Shown: piece after piece, positions 7,697 through 17,111 of the stretch
How positions within the stretch are numbered: position 1 is the first letter of the stretch
How the letters are laid out: each line of letters opens with the position of its first letter
From: Desulfatibacillum sp.
Lineage (GTDB): Bacteria; Desulfobacterota; Desulfobacteria; Desulfobacterales; SpSt-501
Length of the DNA: 64,000 nucleotides
NCBI GenBank assembly: GCA_020725555.1
Contig: DYEU01000010.1
Span: 138,980-202,979 of the forward strand
Direction of reading: 5' to 3'
Position numbers and translations under genes: made by a program
Notes under the pieces: model-generated
Seen by the model: only the letters and a program-made list of their open reading frames with translations
Database searches by the model: none
What the model was told of the DNA's origin: nothing

Positions 7697-9370
7697 CTAC
7701 CGGGGAAAGACGGCGCCCTGCGCCGCGCTCGAGACCATCTGCGCGTAGCGCGCGAGGTAGCCGGTGCGGACCTTCGGCTCGAAGGGGGGCAGCGCCGCCA
7801 GCCGCCGCCGGATCTCCCGGGCGCTGAGCTTCGCCTCCAGTCGCCTCCCCGGGATGTCGATCCGCACGAGGTCGCCTTCCTGCAGGGCGGCGAGCGGCCC
7901 CCGGGCGGCCGCCTCCGGGGAAATGTGGCCCACGGCCGAACCGCGGCTCGCCCCGGAGAAGCGGCCGTCGGTGATGAGGGCCACCTCCCGGTCGAGCCCC
8001 ATGCCGGCGAGCGCCGCCGTCGGGGAGAGCATCTCCTGCATCCCCGGGCCGCCGCGCGGCCCCTCGTAGCGCACGACCACGACGTCGCCTTTGCGGATCT
8101 TGCCGCCGGTGATCGCCCGGAAGGCCTCCTCCTCGGAGTCGAAGATGCGGGCCGGCCCGGTGTGGTCGAGCATCTCCTCGGCCACGGCGGCCTGCTTGAC
8201 GATCGCCCCGTCGGGGGCGAGGTTCCCCCGCAGGACGGCGAGCCCGCCGGTCGCGTGCACGGGATCCTTGCAGGTGCGGATGACGGAGGTGTCGCGGATG
8301 CCGGCGCGCACGGCGCGCAGCATCCTGCCGACCGGCATCCCGGTCACGGTCAGCGCCTTCTCGCGCACGAGCCCCGCACGGCGCAACTCGGCCAGCACGG
8401 CCGGGATCCCGCCCGCGTGGAAGAAGTCGACGACGTGGTGGGGCCCGGCGGGGGCGAGCGTGGTGAGGTGCGGGGTCGTGTCCGTGAAGAGCCCGAAATC
8501 GGACAGCGTGAGCTCCACGCCGGCGTAGTAAGCGATCGCCGGCAGGTGGAGGGCGCTGTTCGTCGAGCCGCCGAGCGCCATGTCGCAGACGATGGCGTTC
8601 TCGAAGGCCTCCCGCGTCAGGATGTCCCGCGGCCGCAGGTTCCGCCGCACCAGGCGCACGATCGCCTGCCCCGTTTCCTTGGCGATCCAGAGCCGTTCGG
8701 CGTAGACCGCGGGGGCGCTGCCGCCGTAGGGCAGCACCATGCCGAGGGCCTCGGCGAGGTTGCTCATCGTGTTCGCGGTGAACATGCCCGCGCAGGACCC
8801 GGCGCCCGGGCAGGCGGCGCACTCGAGCTCGCGGAGCTCCGCCGGGCTCATGGTGCCGGCCTTGACGCGGCCCACGGCCTCGAAAACCTTGTCCACCCCG
8901 ACCTCGCGGCCCCGGTGCCTGCCCGGCAGCATCGGCCCGCCGGGCAGGAAGATGGAGGGCAGGTTCAGCCGGGCCGACGCGATCAGCATGCCGGGGATGA
9001 TCTTGTCGCAGGAGGCGACGAGCACGAGGCCGTCGAAGGGGTGGGCCATGGCCATGATCTCGAGCGAATCGGCGATGAGCTCCCGGCTGGGGAGGGAGTA
9101 TTTCATGCCGATGTGGTTCATGGCGATCCCGTCGCAAACCCCGATCGTGTTGAAGACGACGGGGGTGCCGCCGGCCGCGTACACCCCGGCCTTGACCGCC
9201 TCCACGACCTTGTCGAGGTGCATGTGGCCGGGAATGATCTCGTTGAAGGAATTGGCGATGCCGATGATCGGCCGCTCCATTTCCCAGTCCGTAAACCCCT
9301 CGGCGCGGAGCAGGGAGCGGTGCGGGGCCCGCTCGGGCCCTTGGATCATGAGGTCGCTGCGCTTGGCCAT
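7697..9370 (-). CDS. ilvD: Dihydroxy-acid dehydratase
   Basis: A 557-residue Fe-S dehydratase that converts 2,3-dihydroxy-isovalerate/methylvalerate to the 2-oxo acids of valine and isoleucine synthesis. Signatures are [73 protein letters not shown] and [12 protein letters not shown]; the Cys residues of the second to fourth ligate the cluster. The length is normal. ATG 9370 has AAAGGA nine bases upstream. It lies 38 bases after the SDR gene in the same operon. Related sugar-acid dehydratases share the fold, but the cysteine motifs and the IlvD-length C-terminus favour ilvD. Confidence 0.9.
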   Translation of the reverse strand: MAKRSDLMIQGPERAPHRSLLRAEGFTDWEMERPIIGIANSFNEIIPGHMHLDKVVEAVKAGVYAAGGTPVVFNTIGVCDGIAMNHIGMKYSLPSRELIADSLEIMAMAHPFDGLVLVASCDKIIPGMLIASARLNLPSIFLPGGPMLPGRHRGREVGVDKVFEAVGRVKAGTMSPAELRELECAACPGAGSCAGMFTANTMSNLAEALGMVLPYGGSAPAVYAERLWIAKETGQAIVRLVRRNLRPRDILTREAFENAIVCDMALGGSTNSALHLPAIAYYAGVELTLSDFGLFTDTTPHLTTLAPAGPHHVVDFFHAGGIPAVLAELRRAGLVREKALTVTGMPVGRMLRAVRAGIRDTSVIRTCKDPVHATGGLAVLRGNLAPDGAIVKQAAVAEEMLDHTGPARIFDSEEEAFRAITGGKIRKGDVVVVRYEGPRGGPGMQEMLSPTAALAGMGLDREVALITDGRFSGASRGSAVGHISPEAAARGPLAALQEGDLVRIDIPGRRLEAKLSAREIRRRLAALPPFEPKVRTGYLARYAQMVSSAAQGAVFPR

Positions 9371-9408
9371 GGCATGGGTTCCTTTCTCGGGGGAGGCAGG
9401 GCGGCCCC

Positions 9409-10182
9409 TCAGATCATGAAGGCGCCGCCGTTGACGTCCAGGCAGACCCCGGTCACGAAGGGGGAGTCCAGAAGGTAGGCGAAGGCCCGCACCACGTCGT
9501 CGACCCGGCCCATGGACCCCGTCGCCGTGCGGGCGGAGATCTCGGCCTTGCGCTCGCTCGGGTAATCGACGAAGATGCCGGCGTCCTCGATGAAGGCCGG
9601 GGCGATGGCGTTCAGGGTGATGCCGAAGCGGCCGAGCTCGCGGGCGCCGTAGCGGGTGAGCCCCAGCATGCCCGCCTTGGAGGCCGCGTAGTGCGGGCCG
9701 ATCACCCCGCCGCCGCGGGCGGCGATCGAGGCGATGTTGACGATGCGGCCGAAACCCCGCTCCTTCATCCCCGGGATCACCTCGCGGCTCCAGTAAAATG
9801 CCGAGGAAAGGTTCGTGCGCAGGGTCTCCTCCCACGCCGCGTCGCTCACCTGCTCGAAGGCCGCCGGCGGCATGATCCCGGCGTTGTTGACGAGCACGGC
9901 AACCGGCCCGAGCGCCTCGCGCACGCGGGCGTGATGGGCCCGGACGACGGCGGGGTCGCCGGCATCGCCCTGGAGGAGCAGGAGCCCCCGCCCCGGCCGC
10001 AGGAGGGAACGAAGCCGCTTTTCGGCCGCGCCCGCCGCGGCCTCGTTGCGGTGCCAGACGACGGCGAGCGAGGCCCCGCGCCCCGCCAGGCATTCGGCGA
10101 TGCCCAGCCCGATGCCGCGCGTCCCGCCGGTCACGACGGCCGCGGCGCCGCCCAAGTCTTCAGTAGGGGAAATGGAGGACAT
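9409..10182 (-). CDS. Short-chain dehydrogenase/reductase (FabG-like)
   Basis: A 257-residue classical SDR. The cofactor motif [10 protein letters not shown] is near residue 18, LVNNAG near 97, the catalytic Ser is in NIASIAA, and Tyr/Lys are in [10 protein letters not shown]-terminal [11 protein letters not shown] motif is typical of FabG-type 3-oxoacyl reductases and sugar-alcohol dehydrogenases. The position between a DUF4390 gene and ilvD does not fix the substrate. The start overlaps the preceding gene by 23 bp, suggesting coupling. The reaction is NAD(P)H-linked carbonyl reduction or its reverse. Confidence 0.85.
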   Translation of the reverse strand: MSSISPTEDLGGAAAVVTGGTRGIGLGIAECLAGRGASLAVVWHRNEAAAGAAEKRLRSLLRPGRGLLLLQGDAGDPAVVRAHHARVREALGPVAVLVNNAGIMPPAAFEQVSDAAWEETLRTNLSSAFYWSREVIPGMKERGFGRIVNIASIAARGGGVIGPHYAASKAGMLGLTRYGARELGRFGITLNAIAPAFIEDAGIFVDYPSERKAEISARTATGSMGRVDDVVRAFAYLLDSPFVTGVCLDVNGGAFMI

Positions 10183-10723
10183 ACCAGTCGGTTTCCTCTT
10201 CCCAGAAGGACAGGAAAAAAAGGACGTGGTGCAGGCCCAGGGGGAGTCCGCGGCGCACGATTCCGGCCTTGGCGTGCAGTGCGTAGGAGGCGCCGCGCGC
10301 CAGGCGGTCGAGCGCAGCGAGCGGAAACCCCTCGATCGTGCTCATCCACTGCTGGGCCTCCTCGAGGGAGGAGGTCGTCTCGGCCTCGAAGCCCCGCCAG
10401 GAGCGCCGCACGGTGTACTCGTTCTTCACCCGGTCGTAACGCAGGACGTGCTCGAGGACGACATCGGCGATGCGCTCGTCGAGCCAGAGATCGCGGACGC
10501 GGTTCAGCCGCACGGTGAAGACGATCGAAACCGGCTTCCCCTCCAGAACCCGCTCTTTCACCTTCGCGGGGAAGGCCTCCTCGAGGCCGAGGTTCAGCAG
10601 CAGCCTTTCGGTGTCGGTGGCAACCGTGAGGTGGGAGATCAGCGCCGCCGGGTGGGCCGGGGTTGCGGTCCAGAGCAGCATGCCGGCCATGAGAAGCCCA
10701 AGCGGGGGGCGGACCCTGATCAC
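10160..10723 (-). CDS. DUF4390-family exported protein
   Basis: A 187-residue protein with an N-terminal signal sequence (hydrophobic PPLGLLMAGMLLW ending near TPAHPA) and a mature part resembling DUF4390 (ERLLLNLGLEEAF, GKPVSIVFTVRL, DVVLEHVLRYDRVKNEY). Members occur in proteobacteria, often next to signal-transduction or sun/fmu genes, and have no known activity. It is probably periplasmic. GTG 10723 is preferred because GGGAG lies nine bases upstream; an in-frame TTG at 10732 directly abuts that site. It is the first gene of the DUF4390-SDR-ilvD operon, with a promoter at 10762-10790. Confidence 0.72.
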   Translation of the reverse strand: MIRVRPPLGLLMAGMLLWTATPAHPAALISHLTVATDTERLLLNLGLEEAFPAKVKERVLEGKPVSIVFTVRLNRVRDLWLDERIADVVLEHVLRYDRVKNEYTVRRSWRGFEAETTSSLEEAQQWMSTIEGFPLAALDRLARGASYALHAKAGIVRRGLPLGLHHVLFFLSFWEEETDWYVLHFPY

Positions 10724-10761
10724 GAATGCCAACTCCCGAAACGTTCTCGCCGTCGGCGTCT

Positions 10762-10790
10762 CTCATAGCCGATCCCCCGGGGCCTGGCAA
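10762..10790 (-). promoter_or_regulatory. Promoter of the DUF4390-SDR-ilvD operon
   Basis: Minus strand TTGCCA (10790-10785), 17-base spacer, TATGAG (10767-10762). It is divergent from, and about 20 bases away from, the comM promoter. Confidence 0.5.
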
Positions 10791-10809
10791 GTTCGGCCCC
10801 CCGCGGCCG

Positions 10810-10838
10810 TTGTCTGCCGCCGGCCCCTCTGGTAGGAT
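10810..10838 (+). promoter_or_regulatory. Promoter of comM
   Basis: TTGTCT (10810-10815), 17-base spacer, TAGGAT (10833-10838), 32 bases before the comM start codon. TAGGAT and similar -10 boxes recur in this window. Confidence 0.55.
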
Positions 10839-10870
10839 GCGCGCCCGGCGGTCCCCCCGGGGGAGGAGAG

Positions 10871-12418
10871 ATGCTCGCGCGGGTCTTCAGCAGTGCGCTT
10901 CACGGTGTTGAGGCCTTGCGGGTGGAGGTCGAGGTCGACATCGCCCAGGGCCTTCCCGCCTTCGCCACCGTGGGCCTCCCCGAGACCGCGGTCAAGGAGA
11001 GCCGCGAGCGCGTCAAGGCGGCCATCGCCAATTCCGGCTTCCGCTTCCCCGCCGACCGCATCACGGTGAATCTCGCACCGGCCGACATCCGCAAGGAAGG
11101 CACGGGCTTCGACCTGCCGATCGCCCTGGGCATTCTCGCCGCCGGAGGCCTCGTCTCCCCGGAGGCGCTGACCCGGCACGTGGTGACGGGAGAGCTGTCG
11201 CTCGACGGCCGCGTGAAGCCCGTTCCGGGGGTGCTCTCCACCGCGCTCGCCGCGCGGCGCTGGGGGCTCGGCGCCGTGTTGGTCCCTGCCGCGAACGCCG
11301 CCGAGGCCTCGGTCGTCGCGGGGGTCCACGTCCATCCGGCGGGGAGCCTGGCCGAGGCCGTCGAGCACCTGAACGGCGAGCGGCCGATCCCGCCGCTTGA
11401 GGCCAGGGCCCTTGCGGCCTTCGAGGCCGAGGCCGCCGGCGATGAGGATCTCGCCGAGGTCCACGGCCAGGAGCACGCCAAGCGGGCGCTCGAAATCGCG
11501 GCCGCCGGAGGCCACAACCTGCTCTTCGTCGGCCCGCCCGGCTCCGGCAAAACCATGCTCGCCCGGAGGCTGCCCTCGATTCTGCCGCCGCTCAGCTTCG
11601 AGGAGGCGCTCGAGACCACCCAGGTCTACAGCGTGGCGGGCCTCCTCGAACCCGGCCGGACCCTGATCGTGCGCCGGCCCTTCCGCGCCCCGCACCACAC
11701 GATTTCCGACGCGGGCCTGATCGGCGGCGGGGCCGTCCCGCGGCCCGGCGAGGTGAGCCTCGCCCACCACGGGGTCCTCTTCCTGGACGAGCTGCCCGAG
11801 TTCCGGCGGCATGTCCTCGAGGCGCTGCGCCAGCCGCTCGAGGACCGGAGGGTGACCATTTCCCGGGCCGCCTCGGCGCTGACCTACCCGGCCGCCTTCA
11901 TGCTGGTCGCCGCCATGAACCCCTGCCCCTGCGGCTTCCTGGGCGACGCCCGGCACGCCTGTCGCTGCACGGAGCCGCAGATCCGGCGCTACCGCGCACG
12001 CGTCTCCGGGCCCCTCCTCGACCGCATCGACCTGCAGGTCGAGGTGCCGGCGGTCGCCCGCGGGGACCTGCTGGGGCCGGCCGCCGCGGAGCCCTCCTCC
12101 GCCGTCCGCGAACGGGTCGCCCGGGCGCGCGGCGTGCAACAGGCCCGCTTCCGGCGGAGCCGCATCGCCTGCAACGCCCGCATGGGGAACCGCCACCTGC
12201 GGGCCTTCTGCCCGATCGAGGCCGACTCCCGCCGGCTGCTCGAGGCCGCCGTCGAGCGCCTGGGCCTTTCGGCGCGCGCCTTCCAGCGCGTGCTCAAAGT
12301 CGCGCGCACGATCGCCGACCTCGAAGGCGACGAACGGATCGGCGCGCGCCATGTCTCCGAGGCCCTCCAGTACCGCGGCTTCGAGGCCGCCCCCGAGGCC
12401 CCGCCGGCCGGGGCGTGA
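10871..12418 (+). CDS. comM: YifB/ComM family Mg-chelatase-like AAA+ ATPase
   Basis: A 515-residue AAA+ helicase-type ATPase. The N-terminal third is the ComM-specific ChlI-like domain (GLPAFATVGLPETAVKESRERVK, ADIRKEGTGFDLPIALG). Walker A is FVGPPGSGKTMLARRLPSIL (about residues 217-236) and Walker B is GVLFLDELPEF. The zinc-binding CPCGFLGD...CRC motif follows, and a C-terminal Mg-chelatase domain ends the protein. In Vibrio and Acinetobacter ComM extends branch migration during natural transformation. The GGGGGAGGAGAG site precedes ATG. Transformation ability of this host is not implied. Confidence 0.93.
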   Translation: MLARVFSSALHGVEALRVEVEVDIAQGLPAFATVGLPETAVKESRERVKAAIANSGFRFPADRITVNLAPADIRKEGTGFDLPIALGILAAGGLVSPEALTRHVVTGELSLDGRVKPVPGVLSTALAARRWGLGAVLVPAANAAEASVVAGVHVHPAGSLAEAVEHLNGERPIPPLEARALAAFEAEAAGDEDLAEVHGQEHAKRALEIAAAGGHNLLFVGPPGSGKTMLARRLPSILPPLSFEEALETTQVYSVAGLLEPGRTLIVRRPFRAPHHTISDAGLIGGGAVPRPGEVSLAHHGVLFLDELPEFRRHVLEALRQPLEDRRVTISRAASALTYPAAFMLVAAMNPCPCGFLGDARHACRCTEPQIRRYRARVSGPLLDRIDLQVEVPAVARGDLLGPAAAEPSSAVRERVARARGVQQARFRRSRIACNARMGNRHLRAFCPIEADSRRLLEAAVERLGLSARAFQRVLKVARTIADLEGDERIGARHVSEALQYRGFEAAPEAPPAGA

Positions 12419-12517
12419 GTCGGCGCGCCGGAGGCCGCCTTGACAGCCCTGCGCGCCCCGTGGCAGAAACGGGGTGCGTTTCGCCCGCGAACACCACCTT
12501 CCCGTCCTCGGCCGGCC

Positions 12518-13246
12518 ATGAACCGCAGCCCCCTCGCCGCCGCCCCCGAAACCGCAGGCCTGCTCGCGGGCCTTCACCGGCTGCGCGCCGGCCTGATCCG
12601 GGCCTGCGCCGTGGTGCTGGTCTTCTCGGTCGCCGGCTATTTCGCCGCCGAGCCGCTCCTCGCCTTCCTCTGCCGGCACACCGGCGTCCGGCTTGCCGCG
12701 TTCGGCATCCCGGAGGTCTTCTTCAGCCTGATGACGATAGCGCTCGCCTGCGGGGTCTTCGCCGCTTCCCCGTACCTCCTCTGGGCCCTGCTATCCGCCC
12801 TGCAGGCGTCGTTTCCCTCCTTTTCCGGCCCCCGCATGCGACGCGCCTGGGTCGCCGCGGTCCTGCTCTTCTTCGCCGGCGTCGGCTTCTGCCTCAAGGT
12901 GACCCTTCCCTACGGGGTCGGGTTCCTGCTCGAATTCGAGGGGCCTTCCCTCGAGGCCCTCATCTCGGTGCGCAAATTCGTCGGCTTCTGCCTGCTCTTC
13001 CTCTTCGCCTTCGGCGCCCTCTTCGAGCTCCCCCTCGCCATGATCCTCCTTGGCCGCCTCGGCGTCGTGCGCCGCGAGGCCCTCGCCCGCAACCGGCGCT
13101 ATGCGATCCTCGGGATCACGATCGTCTCCGCCGTCCTCACCCCCACCCCGGACGCCTTCAACCTGGCCCTGATGGCGGTGCCGCTCTACCTCCTCTTCGA
13201 GGTGGGCCTGTTCGGGATGCGCCTGCAGCGGAGCTCCGGACCGTGA
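12518..13246 (+). CDS. tatC: TatC, twin-arginine translocase receptor subunit
   Basis: A 242-residue protein with six hydrophobic helices and TatC-like motifs: an LHRLRAGLIRACAVVLVF start, FGIPEVFFSLMTIALACG, FELPLAMILLGRLGVV and ITIVSAVLTPTPDAFN (the conserved TPD/P region before the last helices). TatC recognises RR signal peptides of folded, often cofactor-containing proteins. ATG 12518 is chosen as the first Met before the cytoplasmic N-tail; longer frames run back into non-conserved sequence. tatA/tatB are not in the window. It overlaps the next gene as GTGA. Confidence 0.9.
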   Translation: MNRSPLAAAPETAGLLAGLHRLRAGLIRACAVVLVFSVAGYFAAEPLLAFLCRHTGVRLAAFGIPEVFFSLMTIALACGVFAASPYLLWALLSALQASFPSFSGPRMRRAWVAAVLLFFAGVGFCLKVTLPYGVGFLLEFEGPSLEALISVRKFVGFCLLFLFAFGALFELPLAMILLGRLGVVRREALARNRRYAILGITIVSAVLTPTPDAFNLALMAVPLYLLFEVGLFGMRLQRSSGP

Positions 13247-13785
13247 CGAGCAAGGTCATCGACCTCGCCGCCTTCCGCGAAAAGACCCTCGAACAGAAGG
13301 CCTTCGGGCCCTGGCGCACGCGTTTCGGCGAGGACTACGGGGTGGGGACGCGCTTGGCCGACCTTTCCGACCGGGTGCTGCTGTTTCTGGCCACGCCCGG
13401 CGACGAAAGCGCGACCGCCTTCTACGAGCTGATCCTGGGGACGCTCGATCTGGGGACGGCGACCCGGTTCTTCTACCTCGAAAACGAGGAGCAGCTCCGC
13501 GTGGTCGACATCCACCTGCTGCTCGCCGACCTGGTGCGCTTCGAGCTGATGCGCCGGATCGGCTGGGTGAGAGCGGTCCCCTGCGGGGAGGTGCGCCTGG
13601 TAGACCTCATCCGGCGCTTCGAGGAACACCGCGTCGCCGTGCGGGACCATCCGCCCGAGCTCTCCGAGTCCCACCCGGCCTACGAGGCCTACCGGAGCCT
13701 GCCGCGGGGCGACCGGGAGGTCTTCATCCGCCGCCTGCTGCGCGAGGCCGTCGAGACCTTCAAAAGCCGCCTGGGGGGCGCCTGA
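13243..13785 (+). CDS. Unknown 180-residue protein coupled to tatC
   Basis: GTG 13243 overlaps the tatC stop (GTGA). The protein starts TSKVIDLAAFREKTLEQKAF and is soluble, acidic and mostly helical, with no signal peptide, membrane helix, cysteine pattern or motif I recognise. The middle (FYELILGTLDLGTATRFFYL, DIHLLLADLVRFELMRRIGW) looks like a helical bundle. Its coupling to tatC suggests co-expression, but no Tat-related function can be assigned. It ends six bases before the convergent mlaC-like stop. Confidence 0.75.
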   Translation: MTSKVIDLAAFREKTLEQKAFGPWRTRFGEDYGVGTRLADLSDRVLLFLATPGDESATAFYELILGTLDLGTATRFFYLENEEQLRVVDIHLLLADLVRFELMRRIGWVRAVPCGEVRLVDLIRRFEEHRVAVRDHPPELSESHPAYEAYRSLPRGDREVFIRRLLREAVETFKSRLGGA

Positions 13786-13791
13786 GCCGTT

Positions 13792-14445
13792 TCAGGGCGG
13801 GCCTCCCGCCCCGCGGCGGCGGAGCAGCGCGAGGATCTCGCCCGGCCCGCGCGTGCGGTGCAGGGCGGTGAGCTGCGCGCGGTACAGCGCCGCCGCGCCG
13901 ATCCCGAAGGCGGCGACATCGAAGACCCGCCAGCCCCCGACGTTGCGCCGCAGCTGCACCTCGAAGGGGATCTCGTACCCCGAGCCGCGCAACAGCCCGC
14001 GCACCGAAGCCCGGCCGGGGCCCGCAAGCCGCTGCCCGAGAAGCAACACCTCCTCGCCGTCGTAGCGCTCGAGGAGCCGGGGGAGATGGGCCGCGAGCAA
14101 AAAGTCGGAGAAGGCCTCCACGAACTCGCCCCGGGCGGCGGGGGTCAGCTCCCGCCAGCCCGCGGCATAGGCGCGGCGAGAGAACTCGGGGAAGTCGACG
14201 GCGCCCGTGACGATCGCGCGCAGACGGGCAAGCTTCGCCTCCGGGCAGGACGGGTCCTGCCCGCAGCGCAACCGCAGCACCGCGAGGCCTTCCCCCACGA
14301 TCCGGCCCAGCGCCGCGATCGGCGCCTCCTCGGCGGCCGCAGCCGGGAGAGCGACCCCCAGGAGGCAGACGAGAAGGCCGAGGCGGAGCCCCCGGCCGCG
14401 GGAGAGCGGCCGGGACCGGGGCGCCGGAGCGACGGGGTGGCTCAC
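13792..14445 (-). CDS. MlaC/Ttg2D-type periplasmic phospholipid-binding protein
   Basis: A 217-residue exported protein with an N-terminal basic-hydrophobic signal sequence ending near [10 protein letters not shown]. The mature part matches the MlaC (Tgt2/ABC transporter auxiliary) fold: [24 protein letters not shown] and [10 protein letters not shown], then [21 protein letters not shown]. MlaC proteins ferry phospholipids across the periplasm between an outer-membrane and an inner-membrane complex. The other mla genes are absent here, so an orphan paralogue is possible. GTG 14445 overlaps the dapL stop (GTGA). Confidence 0.75.
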   Translation of the reverse strand: MSHPVAPAPRSRPLSRGRGLRLGLLVCLLGVALPAAAAEEAPIAALGRIVGEGLAVLRLRCGQDPSCPEAKLARLRAIVTGAVDFPEFSRRAYAAGWRELTPAARGEFVEAFSDFLLAAHLPRLLERYDGEEVLLLGQRLAGPGRASVRGLLRGSGYEIPFEVQLRRNVGGWRVFDVAAFGIGAAALYRAQLTALHRTRGPGEILALLRRRGAGGPP

Positions 14446-15674
14446 GCCCGGCCGCGCAGGGCGGCGCGAATGCGCTCCATGGCCAGCGCCACCTTCTCGA
14501 AGTCGTTGAAGGCGCTGATCCGCACGTAGCCCGCCCCGCAGCGGCCGAAGCCCACACCCGGCGTGCAGACGACGTTCGCCTTCTCGAGCAGGAGATCGAA
14601 GAAGGCCCAGGAATCCATCCGCGTGTCCACCCAGAGGTAGGGGGAGTGGTCCCCGCCGATGCACTCGTAGCCCAAGTCGGTCATCTCGCGGCGGATCAGG
14701 GCGGCGTTGCGCAGGTAGCCGTCGATCCGCTCGCGGCACTGGGCCCGTCCCTCGGGGCTGTAGACGGCCTCGGCCGCCCGCTGCACGGGGTAGGAGACGC
14801 CGTTGAACTTGGTCGTGTGCCGCCGCAGCCAGAGGGCGTGCACGGAGTGCGGCTCGCCCGCGGCCGTCCAGGCCGTGCAGCCCTTGGGCACCACCGTGTA
14901 GGCGCAGCGGGTGCCCGTGAACCCCGCGGTCTTGGAAAAGCTGCGGAACTCGATCGCCACCTCGCGGGCGCCCTCGATCTCGAAGATCGAGTGCGGCAGG
15001 CGCTCGTCGCGGATGAAGGTCTCGTAGGCCGCGTCGTAGAGGATGAGCGCGCGGCGCTCGCGGGCGTAGTCCACCCAGGCCTGGAGCCGCTCGCGGGAGA
15101 TCACCGCGCCGGTCGGGTTGTTGGGGAAGCAGAGGTAGATCAGGTCCACGTCGCGGCCGGGCAACCCGGGCACGTAGCCGTTTTCCCGCGTGCTGTCGAG
15201 GTAGACGACCCCCGCGTAGCGGCCGTCGGCGAAAGCCCCCGTGCGGCCGGCCATGACGTTGGTGTCGAGGTAGACGGGGTAGACCGGGTCGGGGATCGCC
15301 ACCGTGACGTCGGCGGCGAAGATCTCCTGGATGTTGGCGACGTCGCATTTGGAGCCGTCGCTCACGAAGATCTCGTCGGCCTCGATCGGGGCCCCGCGGC
15401 GCTGGAAATCCTCGCGCGCGATCTTCTCGCGCAAAAACGGGTAGCCCTGCTCGGGCCCGTAGCCGCGGAAGCTCTCCGCCGCGGCCATCTCGTCCACGGC
15501 GCGGTGAAAGGCCTCGACGCAGGCCGGCGGCAGCGGCCGGGTGACGTCCCCGATGCCGAGCTTGATGATCTCCTTTCCGGGGTGGGCCTTCTGGAAGGCC
15601 GCCACGCGCCGGGCGATGTCGGAGAAGAGGTAGGAGGCCTGGAGCTTGAGGTAGTGCTCGTTGACGCGGATCAT
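14442..15674 (-). CDS. dapL: LL-diaminopimelate aminotransferase
   Basis: A 410-residue fold-type I PLP enzyme that converts tetrahydrodipicolinate plus glutamate directly to LL-diaminopimelate for lysine and peptidoglycan. DapL signatures are [52 protein letters not shown] and the PLP lysine in [15 protein letters not shown]. DapL occurs in deltaproteobacteria, Chlamydiae, cyanobacteria and plants and replaces the succinylase/dehydrogenase branches. ATG 15674 fits the family start. It is transcribed divergently from livK. Confidence 0.95.
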   Translation of the reverse strand: MIRVNEHYLKLQASYLFSDIARRVAAFQKAHPGKEIIKLGIGDVTRPLPPACVEAFHRAVDEMAAAESFRGYGPEQGYPFLREKIAREDFQRRGAPIEADEIFVSDGSKCDVANIQEIFAADVTVAIPDPVYPVYLDTNVMAGRTGAFADGRYAGVVYLDSTRENGYVPGLPGRDVDLIYLCFPNNPTGAVISRERLQAWVDYARERRALILYDAAYETFIRDERLPHSIFEIEGAREVAIEFRSFSKTAGFTGTRCAYTVVPKGCTAWTAAGEPHSVHALWLRRHTTKFNGVSYPVQRAAEAVYSPEGRAQCRERIDGYLRNAALIRREMTDLGYECIGGDHSPYLWVDTRMDSWAFFDLLLEKANVVCTPGVGFGRCGAGYVRISAFNDFEKVALAMERIRAALRGRA

Positions 15675-15707
15675 CGGGGCACCTCGCCGTACGGGGAGTG
15701 AAATGTC

Positions 15708-15736
15708 TTGACTTCGCTCGGTCTCCTTAATAGGAA
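15708..15736 (+). promoter_or_regulatory. Promoter of the liv operon
   Basis: TTGACT (15708-15713), 17-base spacer, TAGGAA (15731-15736). The predicted leader to livK is about 95 bases. No repeat resembling a regulator site is obvious. Confidence 0.6.
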
Positions 15737-15839
15737 AAAAGCCTCATTTCAAGCCATCCGGAGGCGGCCGCCGCGGGATCCGGAGGGGAAGCCCGCGGCG
15801 ATTCATTCCCGGACGGGCCACCACCCAGGGGAGGTCAGG

Positions 15840-17063
15840 ATGAAAAGCGGACGGTTCGTCTCCAAGGGTCTGGTTTGGGTTCTGGCGGCGGTGCTGGCGG
15901 CGGCGGGCCTTCCCGCCGGCGCCGCGGCGCGCAACATCAAGGTCGGCATCCTCGACACCTACAGCGGGCCGCCCGCGGTCTTCGGCAACGACGCCTTGAA
16001 CGGCTTCAAGATGGCCGTGGAGGAGATCAACCGCCAAGGGGTGCTCGGCGGCAAGATCGTATTCGTCACGCGCGACGACAAGTTCAAGGTCGACATCGGC
16101 CTCAACCTCGCCAAGGAGCTCGCCCTCAAGGAGAACGTCGACCTGATCGTGGGGGTGGTGAACAGCGGGGTCGCGCTCGCCGTCTCGGACGCCGTGGCCA
16201 AGAAGGAAAAGATTCCCTTCTTCACCTGGATGGGCAAAAGCGCCAACATCACCGGCAAGGCCGGTCACCGCTACGTCTTCTCCACGACCGAGAACACGGC
16301 CATGGCGACCAAGGCCGCGGCGACGGTGCTTGCGCGCAAGTCCTACAAGCGGATCTGGGTTGCGGGCGACGACTACGAGTACGGCCACGCCCTGGACGAA
16401 AGCTTCACGCACTCCATGAAGCAGCTCAAGCCCGAGGTGGAATTCATCGGCCGGACCTGGTGGAAGCTCGGCGAACCCGATCTCGTCCCCTACTTCACGA
16501 GCATCCAGGCCGCCAAGCCCGACCTCGTCCACTTCTGCACCGGCGGGGCGAGCATGGCGAACGTGCTCAAGACCATCCAGGCGACGGGCCTCCACCGCAC
16601 GACGGCGATCTACATCCACACGGCGATCGACTACGCCGTGCTCAAGCCCCTCGGCCTGAACGCCCCCGAGGGGGTCATGGGGACGATGGACTACCTGTTC
16701 TACCACCCGGAGATGAGCGGCCACCAGAAGTTCGTCAAGGAGTTCCAGGCGCGCTACAAGACCCCGCCGGGCTTCCCCGCCTACCATGCCTACGTGACCG
16801 CGCAGTTCATCGCCGAAGGCTTCCGCAAGGCGGGCAAGATCGACCGCGAGGCCTTCATCGACGCCCTCGAGGGCCTCAAGGTCGACACCCCGGTCGGCCG
16901 GGTCGAGATGCGCGCCTGCGACCACCAGGCCGTTCTCCCGATCTACTTCGGGACGACCCGGCTCTCGCAGGAGCACCAAGCGGCCGTCGCCACCGACATC
17001 CTCACCCTGCGGGGGGCCGAGGTCATGCCCACCTGCGAGGAGGTGCTCGGAGCCCGCAAGTAG
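15840..17063 (+). CDS. Periplasmic branched-chain amino-acid/amide-type binding protein
   Basis: A 407-residue type I periplasmic binding protein (Peripla_BP_6). A signal peptide ends near AGAAA, followed by IKVGILDTYSGPPAVFGND and a normal two-lobe LivK-like fold. It delivers its ligand to LivHMGF. The ligand cannot be read from the sequence, as family members bind Leu/Ile/Val, amides, urea, short-chain or aromatic acids. ATG 15840 has GGGGAGG five bases upstream. It is the first gene of the liv-cupin-thiE transcript. Confidence 0.9.
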   Translation: MKSGRFVSKGLVWVLAAVLAAAGLPAGAAARNIKVGILDTYSGPPAVFGNDALNGFKMAVEEINRQGVLGGKIVFVTRDDKFKVDIGLNLAKELALKENVDLIVGVVNSGVALAVSDAVAKKEKIPFFTWMGKSANITGKAGHRYVFSTTENTAMATKAAATVLARKSYKRIWVAGDDYEYGHALDESFTHSMKQLKPEVEFIGRTWWKLGEPDLVPYFTSIQAAKPDLVHFCTGGASMANVLKTIQATGLHRTTAIYIHTAIDYAVLKPLGLNAPEGVMGTMDYLFYHPEMSGHQKFVKEFQARYKTPPGFPAYHAYVTAQFIAEGFRKAGKIDREAFIDALEGLKVDTPVGRVEMRACDHQAVLPIYFGTTRLSQEHQAAVATDILTLRGAEVMPTCEEVLGARK

Positions 17064-17111
17064 GCCTGCCGGCGCCGCCGGACGGCGCGCGGCCCCCTAC
17101 GGAATGCGCCG

